Shown piece by piece: positions 43,125 to 50,875 of a stretch of DNA of 64,000 bases. Each line of letters begins with the position of its first letter. Position 1 is the first letter of the stretch. The notes below the pieces were generated by a model. The model saw nothing but the letters and a program-made list of their open reading frames with translations, had not been told where the DNA came from and ran no database searches. Source of the stretch: Paludibacteraceae bacterium (GTDB lineage: Bacteria > Bacteroidota > Bacteroidia > Bacteroidales > Paludibacteraceae); contig JAFSWF010000043.1 in assembly GCA_017444615.1 (NCBI GenBank), positions 1 through 64,000 on the forward strand. The letters are read 5' to 3'. A program made the translations under genes and the position numbers.

Positions 43125-43601
43125 TTATGCCATATATTTCATAATAGCTTTAATTGTTGGCTGCTTCACAATTAGTGCGGCAGCCTTGTCATCTGCATGT
43201 TCTACTCCGAAACAGATTCGTTCATATTTTGTATTGGGGAACTTATAGTTAAAATTGTTCCAAATGTTGTTATTGTCCGGTCGTTCCTGAACTGCACATA
43301 CCATGAAATCCGGATGGTAGTTTTTTATTGCATAGCGAATATCACCTTCCAAATACGTCACATAATCTCCCCTGCTATCCAAAACAATAATCAATTGGTG
43401 CCACTCCAATACCGCCCATACATCTATCAAGTTCTCTCCCACTGGTATCTCTGTCGGTATCTGAATGTCATTTTCGTTCATGTCCTGTAGAACTTTAATT
43501 GTAGCGCCGGCATCATTTAACGCCTTTATCAACAACCAAATCGTAGTTGTCTTTCCTACGTTTTGCAGGTCTTTGATTACTATGAATTTTGTCTTTTCCA
43601 T
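43125..43601 (-). CDS. P-loop NTPase-like small protein
   Basis: 158 aa. N-terminal strand KFIVIKD followed by LQNVGKTTTIWLLI: a GKT-type P-loop (about 12-19) in which the first Gly is replaced by Leu/Gln, so ATP/GTP binding is likely but not certain. IIVLDSRGD (about 71-79) could be the Walker B strand. It resembles ParA/dethiobiotin-synthetase-like small P-loop proteins but I cannot place it. It lies 30 bp upstream of the giant adhesin and 22 bp after the 161-aa gene. Confidence 0.65.
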   Translation of the reverse strand: MEKTKFIVIKDLQNVGKTTTIWLLIKALNDAGATIKVLQDMNENDIQIPTEIPVGENLIDVWAVLEWHQLIIVLDSRGDYVTYLEGDIRYAIKNYHPDFMVCAVQERPDNNNIWNNFNYKFPNTKYERICFGVEHADDKAAALIVKQPTIKAIMKYMA

Positions 43602-43623
43602 GGTTCGTATTATATTGGTTTGT

Positions 43624-44109
43624 TTATATCAGTCTTATTCTGCTCTGCATTTGCAAATTATAGCGAAAACTTGCTATCGTTTTCTTTATTTCATCTATGC
43701 TCGCGTCCTGTTGCAATGAAGGAATGTCAATCATCCCTTTACGCAACTGCTTATGGGCATACATAATCTCTCTCATCAACCGCCCGGTATCATTCAACGC
43801 TTCAATAATATCTCTCGTTGCAGTAACCCAATTGGGTACTTGAATTGTCAACGCCCCTTTTCTCAGCTCCAAACATACAACTTTCAAGTAACAATCATTA
43901 AAATACCTGATTAACATACTTATTGTTTTCTCAGAGTCCACCTTTCTATACGGATAATTCTCAGGTGTCCATGGAGGTAAGTTTTGGAGATGGTTTTGGG
44001 CTTGTTTCTCCGCTAACAACCTATCGTTCCACGCATAGACTTCCTCTCTCATCACCTCTACCCCGACCAATATCTCCTCATAATCATCTTGCGTCATCGC
44101 TACCATCAT
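43624..44109 (-). CDS. Unknown helical protein
   Basis: 161 aa (internal ATGs at 44106 and 44094 are alternatives). Mostly helical and charged: YEEILVGVEVMREEVYAWNDRL, a proline-rich turn (LPPWTPENYP) and IIEALNDTGRLMREIM. No signal peptide, TM segment or recognised motif. It is the first gene of the minus-strand block with the P-loop protein and adhesin, so it may be part of the same module. Confidence 0.6.
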   Translation of the reverse strand: MMVAMTQDDYEEILVGVEVMREEVYAWNDRLLAEKQAQNHLQNLPPWTPENYPYRKVDSEKTISMLIRYFNDCYLKVVCLELRKGALTIQVPNWVTATRDIIEALNDTGRLMREIMYAHKQLRKGMIDIPSLQQDASIDEIKKTIASFRYNLQMQSRIRLI

Positions 44110-44156
44110 TCTTTTAATCTTATTTTTGATCCGCTTTGGGGATGTTGATATTATAA

Positions 44157-44199
44157 ACTAGTGAGACTAGGCGGCCTAGGATGACTAGGAAGCCTAGGT
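44157..44199. repeat. 9-bp tandem repeat (GACTAGGxx units)
   Basis: Units such as GAGACTAGG, CGGCCTAGG, ATGACTAGG, AAGCCTAGG, period 9; also forms CCTAGG inverted repeats. Confidence 0.82.
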
Positions 44200-44250
44200 T
44201 TTTTCCTGTTCTTTTCTTATTTTTTTCTTATTCTGTTCTTAGCCTCACCT

Positions 44251-44310
44251 TGGCTTTGACTGTCGTTTGACCGTCGTTCCACCGTCGTTCTACCGTCGTA
44301 GTTGACTGGT
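44251..44310. repeat. 10-bp tandem repeat array, copy 1
   Basis: TTGGCTTTGACTGTCG then TTTGACCGTCG, TTCCACCGTCG, TTCTACCGTCG: units of ACCGTCGTTC type. Nearly identical array at 58865-58915. Confidence 0.88.
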
Positions 44311-44412
44311 GTTTCGGCGTTCTTAGTTTATTAGATGACTAGGTCGGACTAGTTTGTCATTTCTCATTTTATCTTTTTCGGACCATTTTCGGTCTTTTTG
44401 TCTATATTGATT

Positions 44413-44450
44413 CAATAAAAAAAGCAAGACACGAGATTTCTCTCATGTCC
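44413..44450 (-). terminator. Terminator after the toxin gene
   Basis: Minus strand: GACATGAG-AGAAAT-CTCGTGTC stem (one G-U pair), then TTGCTTTTTTTATTG. Confidence 0.8.
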
Positions 44451-44479
44451 GGCAAAAAAAAGATTATGTAATCAAGGGA

Positions 44480-44788
44480 TTATATCGAACCCGATAAAAT
44501 GTTGGGATCTCTACGAGTTGGCCAAAAATCGACTACATATATCACATCATCATCGATATAATAAATCATTTTTGTCAATCTTCCGATAGGAATACTTCTC
44601 ATACCGTGCGGTCGATGTTCCAACAAAGGTTCCATCTTTCCCAAATTTGGGAATCTGAGCAAAGCTTTTCCAGTATCTTTTACCTCACGCTCAAATTTGA
44701 GAAACGTAGGTATCCCAAAGCGTTCTTGAATGTAAGAAGATACCTCCCAATACGAAGATTTCGCAAAATCAGTAATTTCTATCCTCAT
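44480..44788 (-). CDS. RelE/ParE-family toxin
   Basis: 102 aa. MRIEITDFAKSSYWEVSSYI and the C-terminal block MRSIPIGRLTKMIYYIDDDVIYVVDFWPTRRDP are typical of RelE/ParE toxins: a beta sheet ending in a strand, with Arg/Lys residues for mRNA cleavage (RelE) or gyrase binding (ParE). The target cannot be told. Its start overlaps the antitoxin stop as ATGA, the standard toxin-antitoxin coupling. Confidence 0.85.
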   Translation of the reverse strand: MRIEITDFAKSSYWEVSSYIQERFGIPTFLKFEREVKDTGKALLRFPNLGKMEPLLEHRPHGMRSIPIGRLTKMIYYIDDDVIYVVDFWPTRRDPNILSGSI

Positions 44789-45018
44789 ACAGCGATACGT
44801 TCAGGATGAAATATAGACTCGAAGGAACTTATTCTACCCTCCTCAATATCACGCTCGGATTCGTCTAAACGAGCATTAATCTCCTCCATTGTATATGGAG
44901 CAGGTGTTTCGCTTAAACTCTTTACGTTAGCTTGCAATTCAGATATTACTTGCTCTTGTTCTTGTACCGAAAGCGTCATTATGACTGCGATGAGGCTATT
45001 TAATGTTTCCTGTGCCAT
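44785..45018 (-). CDS. Antitoxin partner of the RelE/ParE toxin
   Basis: 77 aa from MAQETLNSLIAVIMTLS; longer upstream codons cross the promoter. An N-terminal helical, possibly dimerising segment is followed by YTMEEINARLDESERDIEEGRISSFE, the addiction-type tail that wraps the toxin in many antitoxins. Its own promoter lies 29 bp upstream with the palindrome TTTTGCGACGCAAAA over the start region, a good candidate for autoregulation. Confidence 0.78.
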   Translation of the reverse strand: MAQETLNSLIAVIMTLSVQEQEQVISELQANVKSLSETPAPYTMEEINARLDESERDIEEGRISSFESIFHPERIAV

Positions 45019-45036
45019 ACTAGTTGCTGTTTTGCG

Positions 45037-45078
45037 TTTTGCGACGCAAAAGTACAACTTTTTTTTGACATACGCAAG
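45037..45078 (-). promoter_or_regulatory. Antitoxin promoter with palindromic operator candidate
   Basis: Minus strand: TTG (45075-45077), 20 nt, TACTTTTG (45047-45054). The perfect inverted repeat TTTTGCG-A-CGCAAAA (45037-45051) overlaps the -7 box and start point. Confidence 0.75.
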
Positions 45079-45220
45079 AGATTGAGCAAATTTCTTTCTT
45101 TTTTGCCTGTTTTTTATCAAATCAATACATCAAAGATCGTTTGCCTTGGTTTTAAGTGCTGAGGCTGCACTATAGTTCTTCGTTTAATTTGGTTAATTTG
45201 TGAACCTTTATCTTTTCTCT

Positions 45221-45250
45221 TTATCTTTTTGATCCATCATCGGTCTTTTT
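45221..45250. repeat. Copy of a roughly 30-bp 3'-flank sequence
   Basis: TTATCTTTTT...CGGTCTTTTTG, closely matching 44369-44400. Both copies lie just beyond a minus-strand terminator. Confidence 0.7.
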
Positions 45251-45263
45251 GGACTAATACATA

Positions 45264-45295
45264 CAAAAAAGCGTGAAAATCACTTGTCTTCACGC
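45264..45295 (-). terminator. Terminator of the candidate RNA gene
   Basis: Minus strand: GCGTGAA / TTCACGC 7-bp stem followed by TTTTTTGT. Confidence 0.82.
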
Positions 45296-45724
45296 ATCTT
45301 GAGGGCTTCGCAATCCCCGAATAAAGTAGAAAAACAACCGAAATCCACGCTCGATATGTACAACCCGCCCGCCCATTTGCGAGCGTGGATTGAATATACA
45401 TATCCACGAGGACATTCATTAGTTGCTGTCTGGACTTTATTCTTTGTGAAATGTTGCGAAGATTTCAAGATGTCGCAAACAACGTTAATAAACGCCTTTT
45501 GTCGCGTTCGCCAAATAGTTCGCAATTTGCGATACCGCTTACAGCTAAATCGCAGGTGCGACCATTGTCTCCGCTCTCCCCATGCGAAACATCACAATGT
45601 TTCTTTGGGGGCTCCATAGAACAACCCCACGGGGCGCAAAAACGAACGCTTTTATGTCCTCTGGTTTAGCGTCTCAGAGCGACGCGCACACTATACGCGC
45701 GAAACAATTAAGTGCGTACATTTT
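45264..45724 (-). ncRNA. Candidate structured non-coding RNA, about 460 nt
   Basis: It is bounded by a good promoter (45731-45762) and an intrinsic terminator. No frame has a credible start with a ribosome binding site; the open frames on both strands (for example 45284-45619 plus, 45280-45525 minus) lack normal starts or a protein-like composition. It contains a perfect 12-bp inverted repeat, AATCCACGCTCG / CGAGCGTGGATT (45342-45353 with 45380-45391), around a 26-nt loop. It lacks the tmRNA start, the RNase P core and SRP motifs I know. I recall similar peptide translations scattered in other Bacteroidales annotations, which would suit a conserved nucleic-acid element, but that is from memory and unverified. 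Confidence 0.6.
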
Positions 45725-45730
45725 GCGGCG

Positions 45731-45762
45731 CAAAATTACAAATAAATTTTTGAATAAACAAG
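45731..45762 (-). promoter_or_regulatory. Promoter of the candidate non-coding RNA
   Basis: Minus strand: TTG (45759-45761), 20 nt, TAATTTTG (45731-45738). TTTTGCGGCGCAAAA (45721-45735) forms an inverted repeat at the start point. Confidence 0.8.
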
Positions 45763-45875
45763 TTTTGGCTCAAAAAAAAGACAAATAATTTATATTTTTT
45801 ACCAAAAATGCAAAAAAAAAGGTCATTGGCATGATTTTTGTATGCTATGCGTACATACATTACTATATTAGAACT

Positions 45876-47429
45876 ATGAACCAAATACTGTGGGTTGATG
45901 ACGAAATAGATTTGCTGCAACCGTACATCATCTATCTGAAAGGCAAAGGTTACGAAGTATCCACCGCTACTAACGGTGAGGACGCCATTGATGCCTTGCA
46001 AGAGAACGTGCCCGACATTGTTTTTCTGGACGAGAACATGCCGGGTTTATCGGGTTTGGAAACGCTTCAGGAGGTGAAAAGGCTTCATCCGGAAGTGCCG
46101 GTGGTGATGATTACCAAGAGTGAAGAAGAGCATATCATGGAACAGGCTATCGGTGAGAAAATAGCCGATTACCTCATCAAACCGGTTAATCCCAGCCAGA
46201 TACTGATGTGCCTCAAAAAGCATATCCATCAGCAATCGATCGTTACGGAACAAGTGCAACAGAACTACCGTCAAGAGTGGAGTGACATCGCTTATATGAT
46301 TGACACTGCCAGTACATTGGACGAGTGGAAAGCCATCGAACGGACGCTCTGCCGATGGGACATTGAGTTAGAGCAAACGGGTATGCGGAGTCTGCTGGAA
46401 GACCAGCGCACACAAGCCAACGCGGCTTTCGCCAAATGGATAGGACGAAACTATGTTTCGTGGTTTAACGGAGAGCGGTTAGCGGTTAGCGATGAGCGAC
46501 CCTTGATGTCACCTGACATCATGAAGCATAGCGTCTTCCCTCTGTTGGATAGGGGAGAAAAAGTGCTGCTCTGCGTGATTGATAATTTCCGCTACGATCA
46601 GTGGAAAACGATTCAGCCCTTATTGAGCGACATCTACTCTATCCGCGAGGAAGAACAATACCTCAGTATTTTGCCTACGGCAACTCAATACGCCCGCAAT
46701 GCTATTTTCTCCGGTCTGCTGCCGCTGCAGATCCAACAAATGTACCCGCAATTGTGGATAGAAGAGGGCGACGAAGAGAGCAAGAATATCCACGAGAAAG
46801 AGCTGGTTCAGACGCTTCTGGATCGTTACCGTCGCCGTGAGAGTTTCACGTATTGGAAAGTGAACGAAAGCGATTTTTGCGAACGGGTGACGCACCAACT
46901 CAAAAGCGTTCAAACACCTCTTACTATCGTGGTGCTTAACTTCATCGACATGCTCTCACACTCGCGTACAGAAAGTAAGATGATGCGCGAACTGGCCAAT
47001 GACGAAGCCGCTTATCGCAGTCTGACGCTCAGTTGGTTCAAACATTCGCCCACCTACAATCTGCTCAAACGCGCCGCTCAATTGGGTTATACGCTGGTGC
47101 TCACGACCGATCATGGTACAACGCGCGTTAAGAATGCTGTGCAGATAGTAGCGGATAAGAATACCAATACCAATATCCGTTACAAGGTTGGCAAAGCGCT
47201 CAACTGCGCATCGAAGAACGTACTGACCATCGACCATCCCGAACGCGTCGGACTGCCGTCACCCAACATCAGCAGTAGTTATATGTTTTGCTCCGGAAGC
47301 GATTTCTTCGCCTATCCGAATCAGTTCAATTACTATGCGCAGTTCTACCGCAATACCTTCCAGCACGGAGGTATTTCATTGGAAGAAATGATTGTACCGC
47401 TGGTTACTCTCACGCCCAAAGAACAATAA
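45876..47429 (+). CDS. porX: PorX: response regulator with PglZ-like phosphatase domain
   Basis: 517 aa from MNQILWVDDEIDLLQPY. Receiver domain 1-120 with acidic pair DDE (8-10), phospho-acceptor Asp in FLDENMPG (about 54) and Lys in KPVNPSQ. The C-terminal region is an alkaline-phosphatase-fold PglZ domain with VIDNFRYDQW, YARNAIFSGL (nucleophile Thr/Ser region) and TTDHGTTRVKN metal ligands. PorX controls type IX secretion genes together with PorY, which is not in the window. A heptad tract (46471-46499) encodes ERLAVSDERPL in the linker. The promoter is unclear. Confidence 0.93.
   Translation: MNQILWVDDEIDLLQPYIIYLKGKGYEVSTATNGEDAIDALQENVPDIVFLDENMPGLSGLETLQEVKRLHPEVPVVMITKSEEEHIMEQAIGEKIADYLIKPVNPSQILMCLKKHIHQQSIVTEQVQQNYRQEWSDIAYMIDTASTLDEWKAIERTLCRWDIELEQTGMRSLLEDQRTQANAAFAKWIGRNYVSWFNGERLAVSDERPLMSPDIMKHSVFPLLDRGEKVLLCVIDNFRYDQWKTIQPLLSDIYSIREEEQYLSILPTATQYARNAIFSGLLPLQIQQMYPQLWIEEGDEESKNIHEKELVQTLLDRYRRRESFTYWKVNESDFCERVTHQLKSVQTPLTIVVLNFIDMLSHSRTESKMMRELANDEAAYRSLTLSWFKHSPTYNLLKRAAQLGYTLVLTTDHGTTRVKNAVQIVADKNTNTNIRYKVGKALNCASKNVLTIDHPERVGLPSPNISSSYMFCSGSDFFAYPNQFNYYAQFYRNTFQHGGISLEEMIVPLVTLTPKEQ
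46471..46499. repeat. In-frame heptad tract in porX (AGCGGTT units)
   Basis: Units AGCGGTT, AGCGGTT, AGCGATG, AGCG, period 7, in the region joining the helical linker to the PglZ domain. Confidence 0.8.
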
Positions 47430-47432
47430 GTT

Positions 47433-48356
47433 TTGGTTAAGAAAAAACGCTCATATCGCTTCCTGTATGTTCTATTGGCGTTAACTTTGTTAACGCTTTT
47501 GGGCTTGGTATGGGTGATGACGAGTCATGGTTCAGCGCCGTCGGAGGAAGAGTTAGCGGGGAAGAAACATCGCCTTACTGTGCTTACCTGGAACACCGCC
47601 AGACTGGGCGATTACAAGAAACCCGACAGGAACGATGTGCTGAACTATTTGAGTTCGCAAGACGCAGATATCCTCTGCCTGCAGGAAGTGGATGTGTATA
47701 AGAACGACCGCTATCTGACGCTGGCGGAAGTGAAGCAAGTTCTCAGCGCCAAATACCCTTACTCTTACTTAGATTTCTCGGTTTATAACAGCCGGCATCA
47801 GTTTGGTACGATGGTTTGGTCCAAATACCCGCTTGTGCATAAGAAGAGTTTGCCTTACGAGGCCAAAACAGCCAACCTCAGTAACCGCTGCGATGTGGTT
47901 ATCGGACAAGACACCATCCGCCTTTTCAACAACCATTTGCAATCGTATAGTTTTACGCCCAAAGACCTGGAAGAAGCTGAGACGCAGCGCAATTATCAAG
48001 GCGTTCGTTCATCAGCGCAAAAACTGGAACAGAAATGGGAACGCGCTCTGCCGCTTCGTAACGCACAGGCGCGCATCGTGCGGACGGAGATACAAGACAG
48101 TCCATATCCCGTTATTGTGGTAGGCGATTTCAACTCCATTCCGCTTAGTTACACCTACTGGCATATCAGCCGCGGGCTACTCGATGCTTTCGCTGAGACG
48201 AGTTGGTTCAGATGGGGCACTACCTGCGAAAAGCGGCATATAGGCCTGCGCATTGATTATATCCTTTCTTCCCCATCCTTAGTGCCTATCAGCTGCTCTG
48301 TCCCTCATCCCTCCGGCTCTGACCATTGGCCCGTGGTAGCTACCTTGGCGTGGTAA
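47433..48356 (+). CDS. Membrane-anchored endonuclease/exonuclease/phosphatase-family protein
   Basis: 307 aa with TTG start 3 bp after porX. One N-terminal TM (about 10-30), then an EEP domain: LTWNTARLGD, CLQEVD (metal Glu), GDFNSIPLSY and the final SDHWPV. Members cleave phosphodiesters in nucleic acids, inositides or sphingolipids; the substrate here is unknown. The TM anchor implies a periplasmic-facing enzyme. Coupled to porX by spacing. Confidence 0.85.
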   Translation: MVKKKRSYRFLYVLLALTLLTLLGLVWVMTSHGSAPSEEELAGKKHRLTVLTWNTARLGDYKKPDRNDVLNYLSSQDADILCLQEVDVYKNDRYLTLAEVKQVLSAKYPYSYLDFSVYNSRHQFGTMVWSKYPLVHKKSLPYEAKTANLSNRCDVVIGQDTIRLFNNHLQSYSFTPKDLEEAETQRNYQGVRSSAQKLEQKWERALPLRNAQARIVRTEIQDSPYPVIVVGDFNSIPLSYTYWHISRGLLDAFAETSWFRWGTTCEKRHIGLRIDYILSSPSLVPISCSVPHPSGSDHWPVVATLAW

Positions 48357-48358
48357 AA

Positions 48359-48391
48359 CCACTACCCATTACCAACTACCCACTACCCACG
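48359..48391. repeat. Heptad tandem repeat after the EEP gene
   Basis: Units ACCCATT, ACCAACT, ACCCACT, ACCCACG, period 7. Confidence 0.85.
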
Positions 48392-48393
48392 AA

Positions 48394-48427
48394 AAAAGCG
48401 AAGCGCGTTACCACACTCCGCTTTCCG
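48394..48427 (-). terminator. Terminator after tRNA-Leu
   Basis: Minus strand: AAAGCGGAG / CTTCGCTTT stem (one G-U pair) then TTTTTT-rich end. Confidence 0.75.
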
Positions 48428-48513
48428 TACCGCGAGCCGGGGTCGAACCGGCACGCCCATCACTGGGCAAAAGATTTTAAGTCTTTCTTGTCTACCAATT
48501 CCAACATCGCGGC
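48428..48513 (-). tRNA. tRNA-Leu(TAA)
   Basis: 86-nt class II tRNA: acceptor GCCGCGA / TCGCGGT (first pair G-U), anticodon loop CTTAAAA (anticodon TAA), variable arm TGCCCAGTGATGGGCG, T-loop TTCGACC. Confidence 0.93.
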
Positions 48514-48538
48514 GTAGACGATTTTTGAAAATCGGCTG

Positions 48539-48570
48539 CAAAGGTACAACAAAATTTTGGAATACGCAAA
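48539..48570 (-). promoter_or_regulatory. Promoter for tRNA-Leu
   Basis: Minus strand: TTTG (48567-48570), 20 nt, TACCTTTG (48539-48546). Confidence 0.83.
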
Positions 48571-48605
48571 TTTATTTGCTATTTTTTTGCAGGAATGGTT
48601 TTTTA

Positions 48606-48637
48606 TTTGCAAATCTCGAAAATTTTTACTACCTTTG
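48606..48637 (+). promoter_or_regulatory. Promoter for umuDC
   Basis: TTTG (48606-48609), 20 nt, TACCTTTG (48630-48637). No palindromic LexA-type box is evident around it. Confidence 0.85.
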
Positions 48638-48661
48638 CAGCCCATTTCCAATAAATGACCA

Positions 48662-48721
48662 AAGGGTAATGGGTAATTGGTAGTGGGTAATTGGTAATTG
48701 GTAATTGGAAAATGGTAAATG
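48662..48721. repeat. Long heptad tandem repeat in the umuD leader
   Basis: About eight units of TGGTAAT / GGGTAAT / TGGTAGT, period 7, the longest tract in the window, between the promoter and the umuD start. It ends at the in-frame ATGs AATGGTAAATG just before the chosen start. Confidence 0.9.
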
Positions 48722-48726
48722 AATTT

Positions 48727-49158
48727 ATGGCTAAACTAACAAACATCACAGAAGCGGAAGCGAGCGCCTTAGCGCTGGAGTTTGCGGAATCGATTCATGC
48801 CGGATTTCCTTCGCCGGCCGCTGATCACTCAGGTGAACGCATCGATTTGACACGCGAGATGACACCCCATCCGGACACTACTTTTTATGCGCATGTAGAA
48901 GGCGATTCGATGCGCGATGCCGGCATATTAGATGGCGATGTGGTGGTGGTTGATCGCAGTTTGGAACCCAAAGACGGCGATTTCATCATCGCTTACATCG
49001 ATGACGAATACACTTTGAAGGAGTTTCGGATGGATGCTATTAACCATTGTGCTTGGTTGATTCCGCACAACCCTGAGTTCCAACCCATCCGCGTAGATGA
49101 AGACAGTCGTTTTCAAGTGTGGGGTGTCGTTACCTACGCCATCCACCGCATTCGTTAA
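48727..49158 (+). CDS. umuD: UmuD-like translesion synthesis protein (S24 autoprotease)
   Basis: 143 aa from MAKLTNITEAEA; longer starts fall in the repeat. Cleavage site Ala-Gly in IHAGFPSPA (about 25-33), catalytic Ser in EGDSMRDAGI and Lys in YTLKEF. After RecA-stimulated self-cleavage it joins UmuC to form polymerase V. Directly followed by umuC (13-bp gap). Confidence 0.93.
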   Translation: MAKLTNITEAEASALALEFAESIHAGFPSPAADHSGERIDLTREMTPHPDTTFYAHVEGDSMRDAGILDGDVVVVDRSLEPKDGDFIIAYIDDEYTLKEFRMDAINHCAWLIPHNPEFQPIRVDEDSRFQVWGVVTYAIHRIR

Positions 49159-49171
49159 ACCCTTCTGAACC

Positions 49172-50458
49172 ATGATTGCTCTGGCTGACTGCAATAATTT
49201 CTTCGTTTCGTGCGAACGCGTCTTCCGTCCCGATCTGGAAGGCAAACCGGTCGTTGTGTTGTCCGGTAATGACGGTTGTGTGGTCAGTCGCTCTAACGAA
49301 GCCAAAGCCTTGGGCATTGCGATGGGCGTACCACTCTATCAGATTCAATCGTTGGTGGATAAAGAGGGCGTAGTTTGTTTCTCCTCTAATTTTGCGTTGT
49401 ACGGCGATCTGAGCGACCGTGTGATGTCTATTCTCAGGCAACATACCACCCATTTCGAACAATACTCCATTGACGAAGGGTTCATTCATCTGGACCATGT
49501 ACCGGAGGCGGAACAAAAAGCCTATTGCGAGCGTATCGTGCGCGCGATTAAACAAGGAGTAGGCATCCCTGTCTCCATGGGCATCGCACCCTCTAAAACC
49601 TTGGCGAAAGTGGCAAGTAAGTACGCCAAGAAATACACCGGGTACCATGGCGTCTGCGTCATCCGAACCGAAGAGCAACGCATCAAAGCCTTGCAATCGT
49701 TTGAGATAGGTGATGTGTGGGGGATAGGCAGGCGCGCCAAGACCAAACTGCAAGCAGCAGGCATCACCACCGCCCTTCAGTTTGCAGAAAGATCTGCTTC
49801 TTTCGCACAGCATTTATTGCATAAACCCGGTCTGCTCACATGGAAAGAACTGCGTGGAGAAGATGCGATAGACATCACCCAATTACCCTTAAAGCAGTCT
49901 ATCACCACCTCGCGGACATTTGCGCACGCCATTACGGAACAGACATTATTGGAAGAGCAAATCGCCAATTTCTGTGCCCACTGTGCCCGACAACTGCGTG
50001 TGCAACGGTCTGTTTGTCAGCAACTGTTGGTCTATGCGCACACCTCTTCTTTTCGCTCTGATGTAGAGCAGCATTACTTGAATGAGATCATCACTCTATC
50101 GGTACCGACCGCTAACACCCCCGAACTGGTAAACTATGCGTTGACAGCCTTACGCCGCGCGTATCGACCCGGAGTATTATACAAGAAAGCCGGTGTGGTC
50201 TTGCTTAAGATTAGTGCCGAAACGGCGGTTGTACAAGATTTATTTGACGAGAAGGACCGCGAGCGAGACAACCGCCTGCAACGGGTTTTGGACCATATAG
50301 ACGATCGTCACGGCAAACGTGCTATTCTGCTGGGCACACAACTCAGCGCACTACATACCTCCGATGACACCACCAACCTGCCTGTCTACAAAAACGACCA
50401 CAAAAGCCCGCTCTACACCACCGACCTGCGCGACATCATTACCGTCAAAGCAAAGTAA
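49172..50458 (+). CDS. umuC: UmuC, Y-family DNA polymerase V catalytic subunit
   Basis: 428 aa. N-terminal [18 protein letters not shown] with the first catalytic Asp, [29 protein letters not shown] with the catalytic Asp-Glu, a helix-hairpin-helix region ([14 protein letters not shown]) and the little-finger domain. It copies past lesions with low fidelity. Full length for the family; no insertion tract seen. Confidence 0.96.
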   Translation: MIALADCNNFFVSCERVFRPDLEGKPVVVLSGNDGCVVSRSNEAKALGIAMGVPLYQIQSLVDKEGVVCFSSNFALYGDLSDRVMSILRQHTTHFEQYSIDEGFIHLDHVPEAEQKAYCERIVRAIKQGVGIPVSMGIAPSKTLAKVASKYAKKYTGYHGVCVIRTEEQRIKALQSFEIGDVWGIGRRAKTKLQAAGITTALQFAERSASFAQHLLHKPGLLTWKELRGEDAIDITQLPLKQSITTSRTFAHAITEQTLLEEQIANFCAHCARQLRVQRSVCQQLLVYAHTSSFRSDVEQHYLNEIITLSVPTANTPELVNYALTALRRAYRPGVLYKKAGVVLLKISAETAVVQDLFDEKDRERDNRLQRVLDHIDDRHGKRAILLGTQLSALHTSDDTTNLPVYKNDHKSPLYTTDLRDIITVKAK

Positions 50459-50491
50459 AGATGGGTTCTTGGCATAAAAAATACAAACATA

Positions 50492-50523
50492 TTTGCATAT
50501 TTGAAAAAAAAGTTGTATCTTTG
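50492..50523 (+). promoter_or_regulatory. Plus-strand promoter reading antisense into tRNA-Asn
   Basis: TTTG (50492-50495), 20 nt, TATCTTTG (50516-50523). The next plus gene is the adenosine-kinase-like gene at 50876. Confidence 0.72.
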
Positions 50524-50589
50524 CAGCGTTTTTCTGGAAACTGAAAAAAGAAAACTGCAAACAGAAGGGGAAGGGTGAAAACAAAAAGA

Positions 50590-50616
50590 AAAGCACCCGC
50601 AGAATGCAGATGCTTG
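50590..50616 (-). terminator. Terminator after tRNA-Asn
   Basis: Minus strand: AAGCATCTGCATTCTGCGGG TGCTTTTC: stem AGCATCTGCA / TGCGGGTGCT with non-canonical pairs, then TTTT. Confidence 0.65.
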
Positions 50617-50617
50617 G

Positions 50618-50691
50618 CGCTCCCTCTAGGACTTGAACCTAGGACCCCCTGATTAACAGTCAGATGCTCTAACCGACTGAGCTAAGGAAGC
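50618..50691 (-). tRNA. tRNA-Asn(GTT)
   Basis: 74 nt: acceptor GCTTCCT / AGGGAGC with discriminator G, anticodon loop CTGTTAA (GTT), T-loop TTCAAGT. Confidence 0.95.
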
Positions 50692-50766
50692 AAAGCTATT
50701 TACGATTTGACATTGTACGATGCACGATTGTAGTGTCGAAAAACAGTCTTTTCGTAAAAGCGGGTG

Positions 50767-50798
50767 CAAAAGTACTGCTTTTTTTTGACATAGCCAAA
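50767..50798 (-). promoter_or_regulatory. Promoter for tRNA-Asn
   Basis: Minus strand: TTTG (50795-50798), 20 nt, TACTTTTG (50767-50774). Confidence 0.82.
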
Positions 50799-50875
50799 TT
50801 TTTTTGCAAAAAAATGCAGTTTTATAGTCACTTTTTTGAAAAATAACCCTTTTTTGGTCAAAAATAACACAAAAA

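Larger units (their letters stand above)
44110..44479. other. Intergenic region with several tandem repeats
   Basis: 370 bp without a supported gene. It holds the 9-bp TAG-centred array (44157-44199), the 10-bp ACCGTCGTTC array (44251-44310), a segment shared with 45221-45250 (44369-44400) and the toxin-gene terminator. No TAnnTTTG promoter for the 161-aa gene was found here. Confidence 0.7.

Noticed and set aside
44110..44400. Possible CRISPR array because of regular repeats
   Set aside because: Units are 9-10 bp and directly tandem, without spacers; no cas genes are in the window.
45280..45525. 81-aa minus-strand frame in the candidate RNA locus
   Set aside because: Needs a TTG start, its stop lies in the terminator loop, and no domain is recognisable. 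Kept as RNA candidate instead.
45284..45619. 111-aa plus-strand frame in the candidate RNA locus
   Set aside because: No Bacteroidetes promoter or normal start precedes it; low plausibility as protein compared with the minus-strand promoter-terminator unit.
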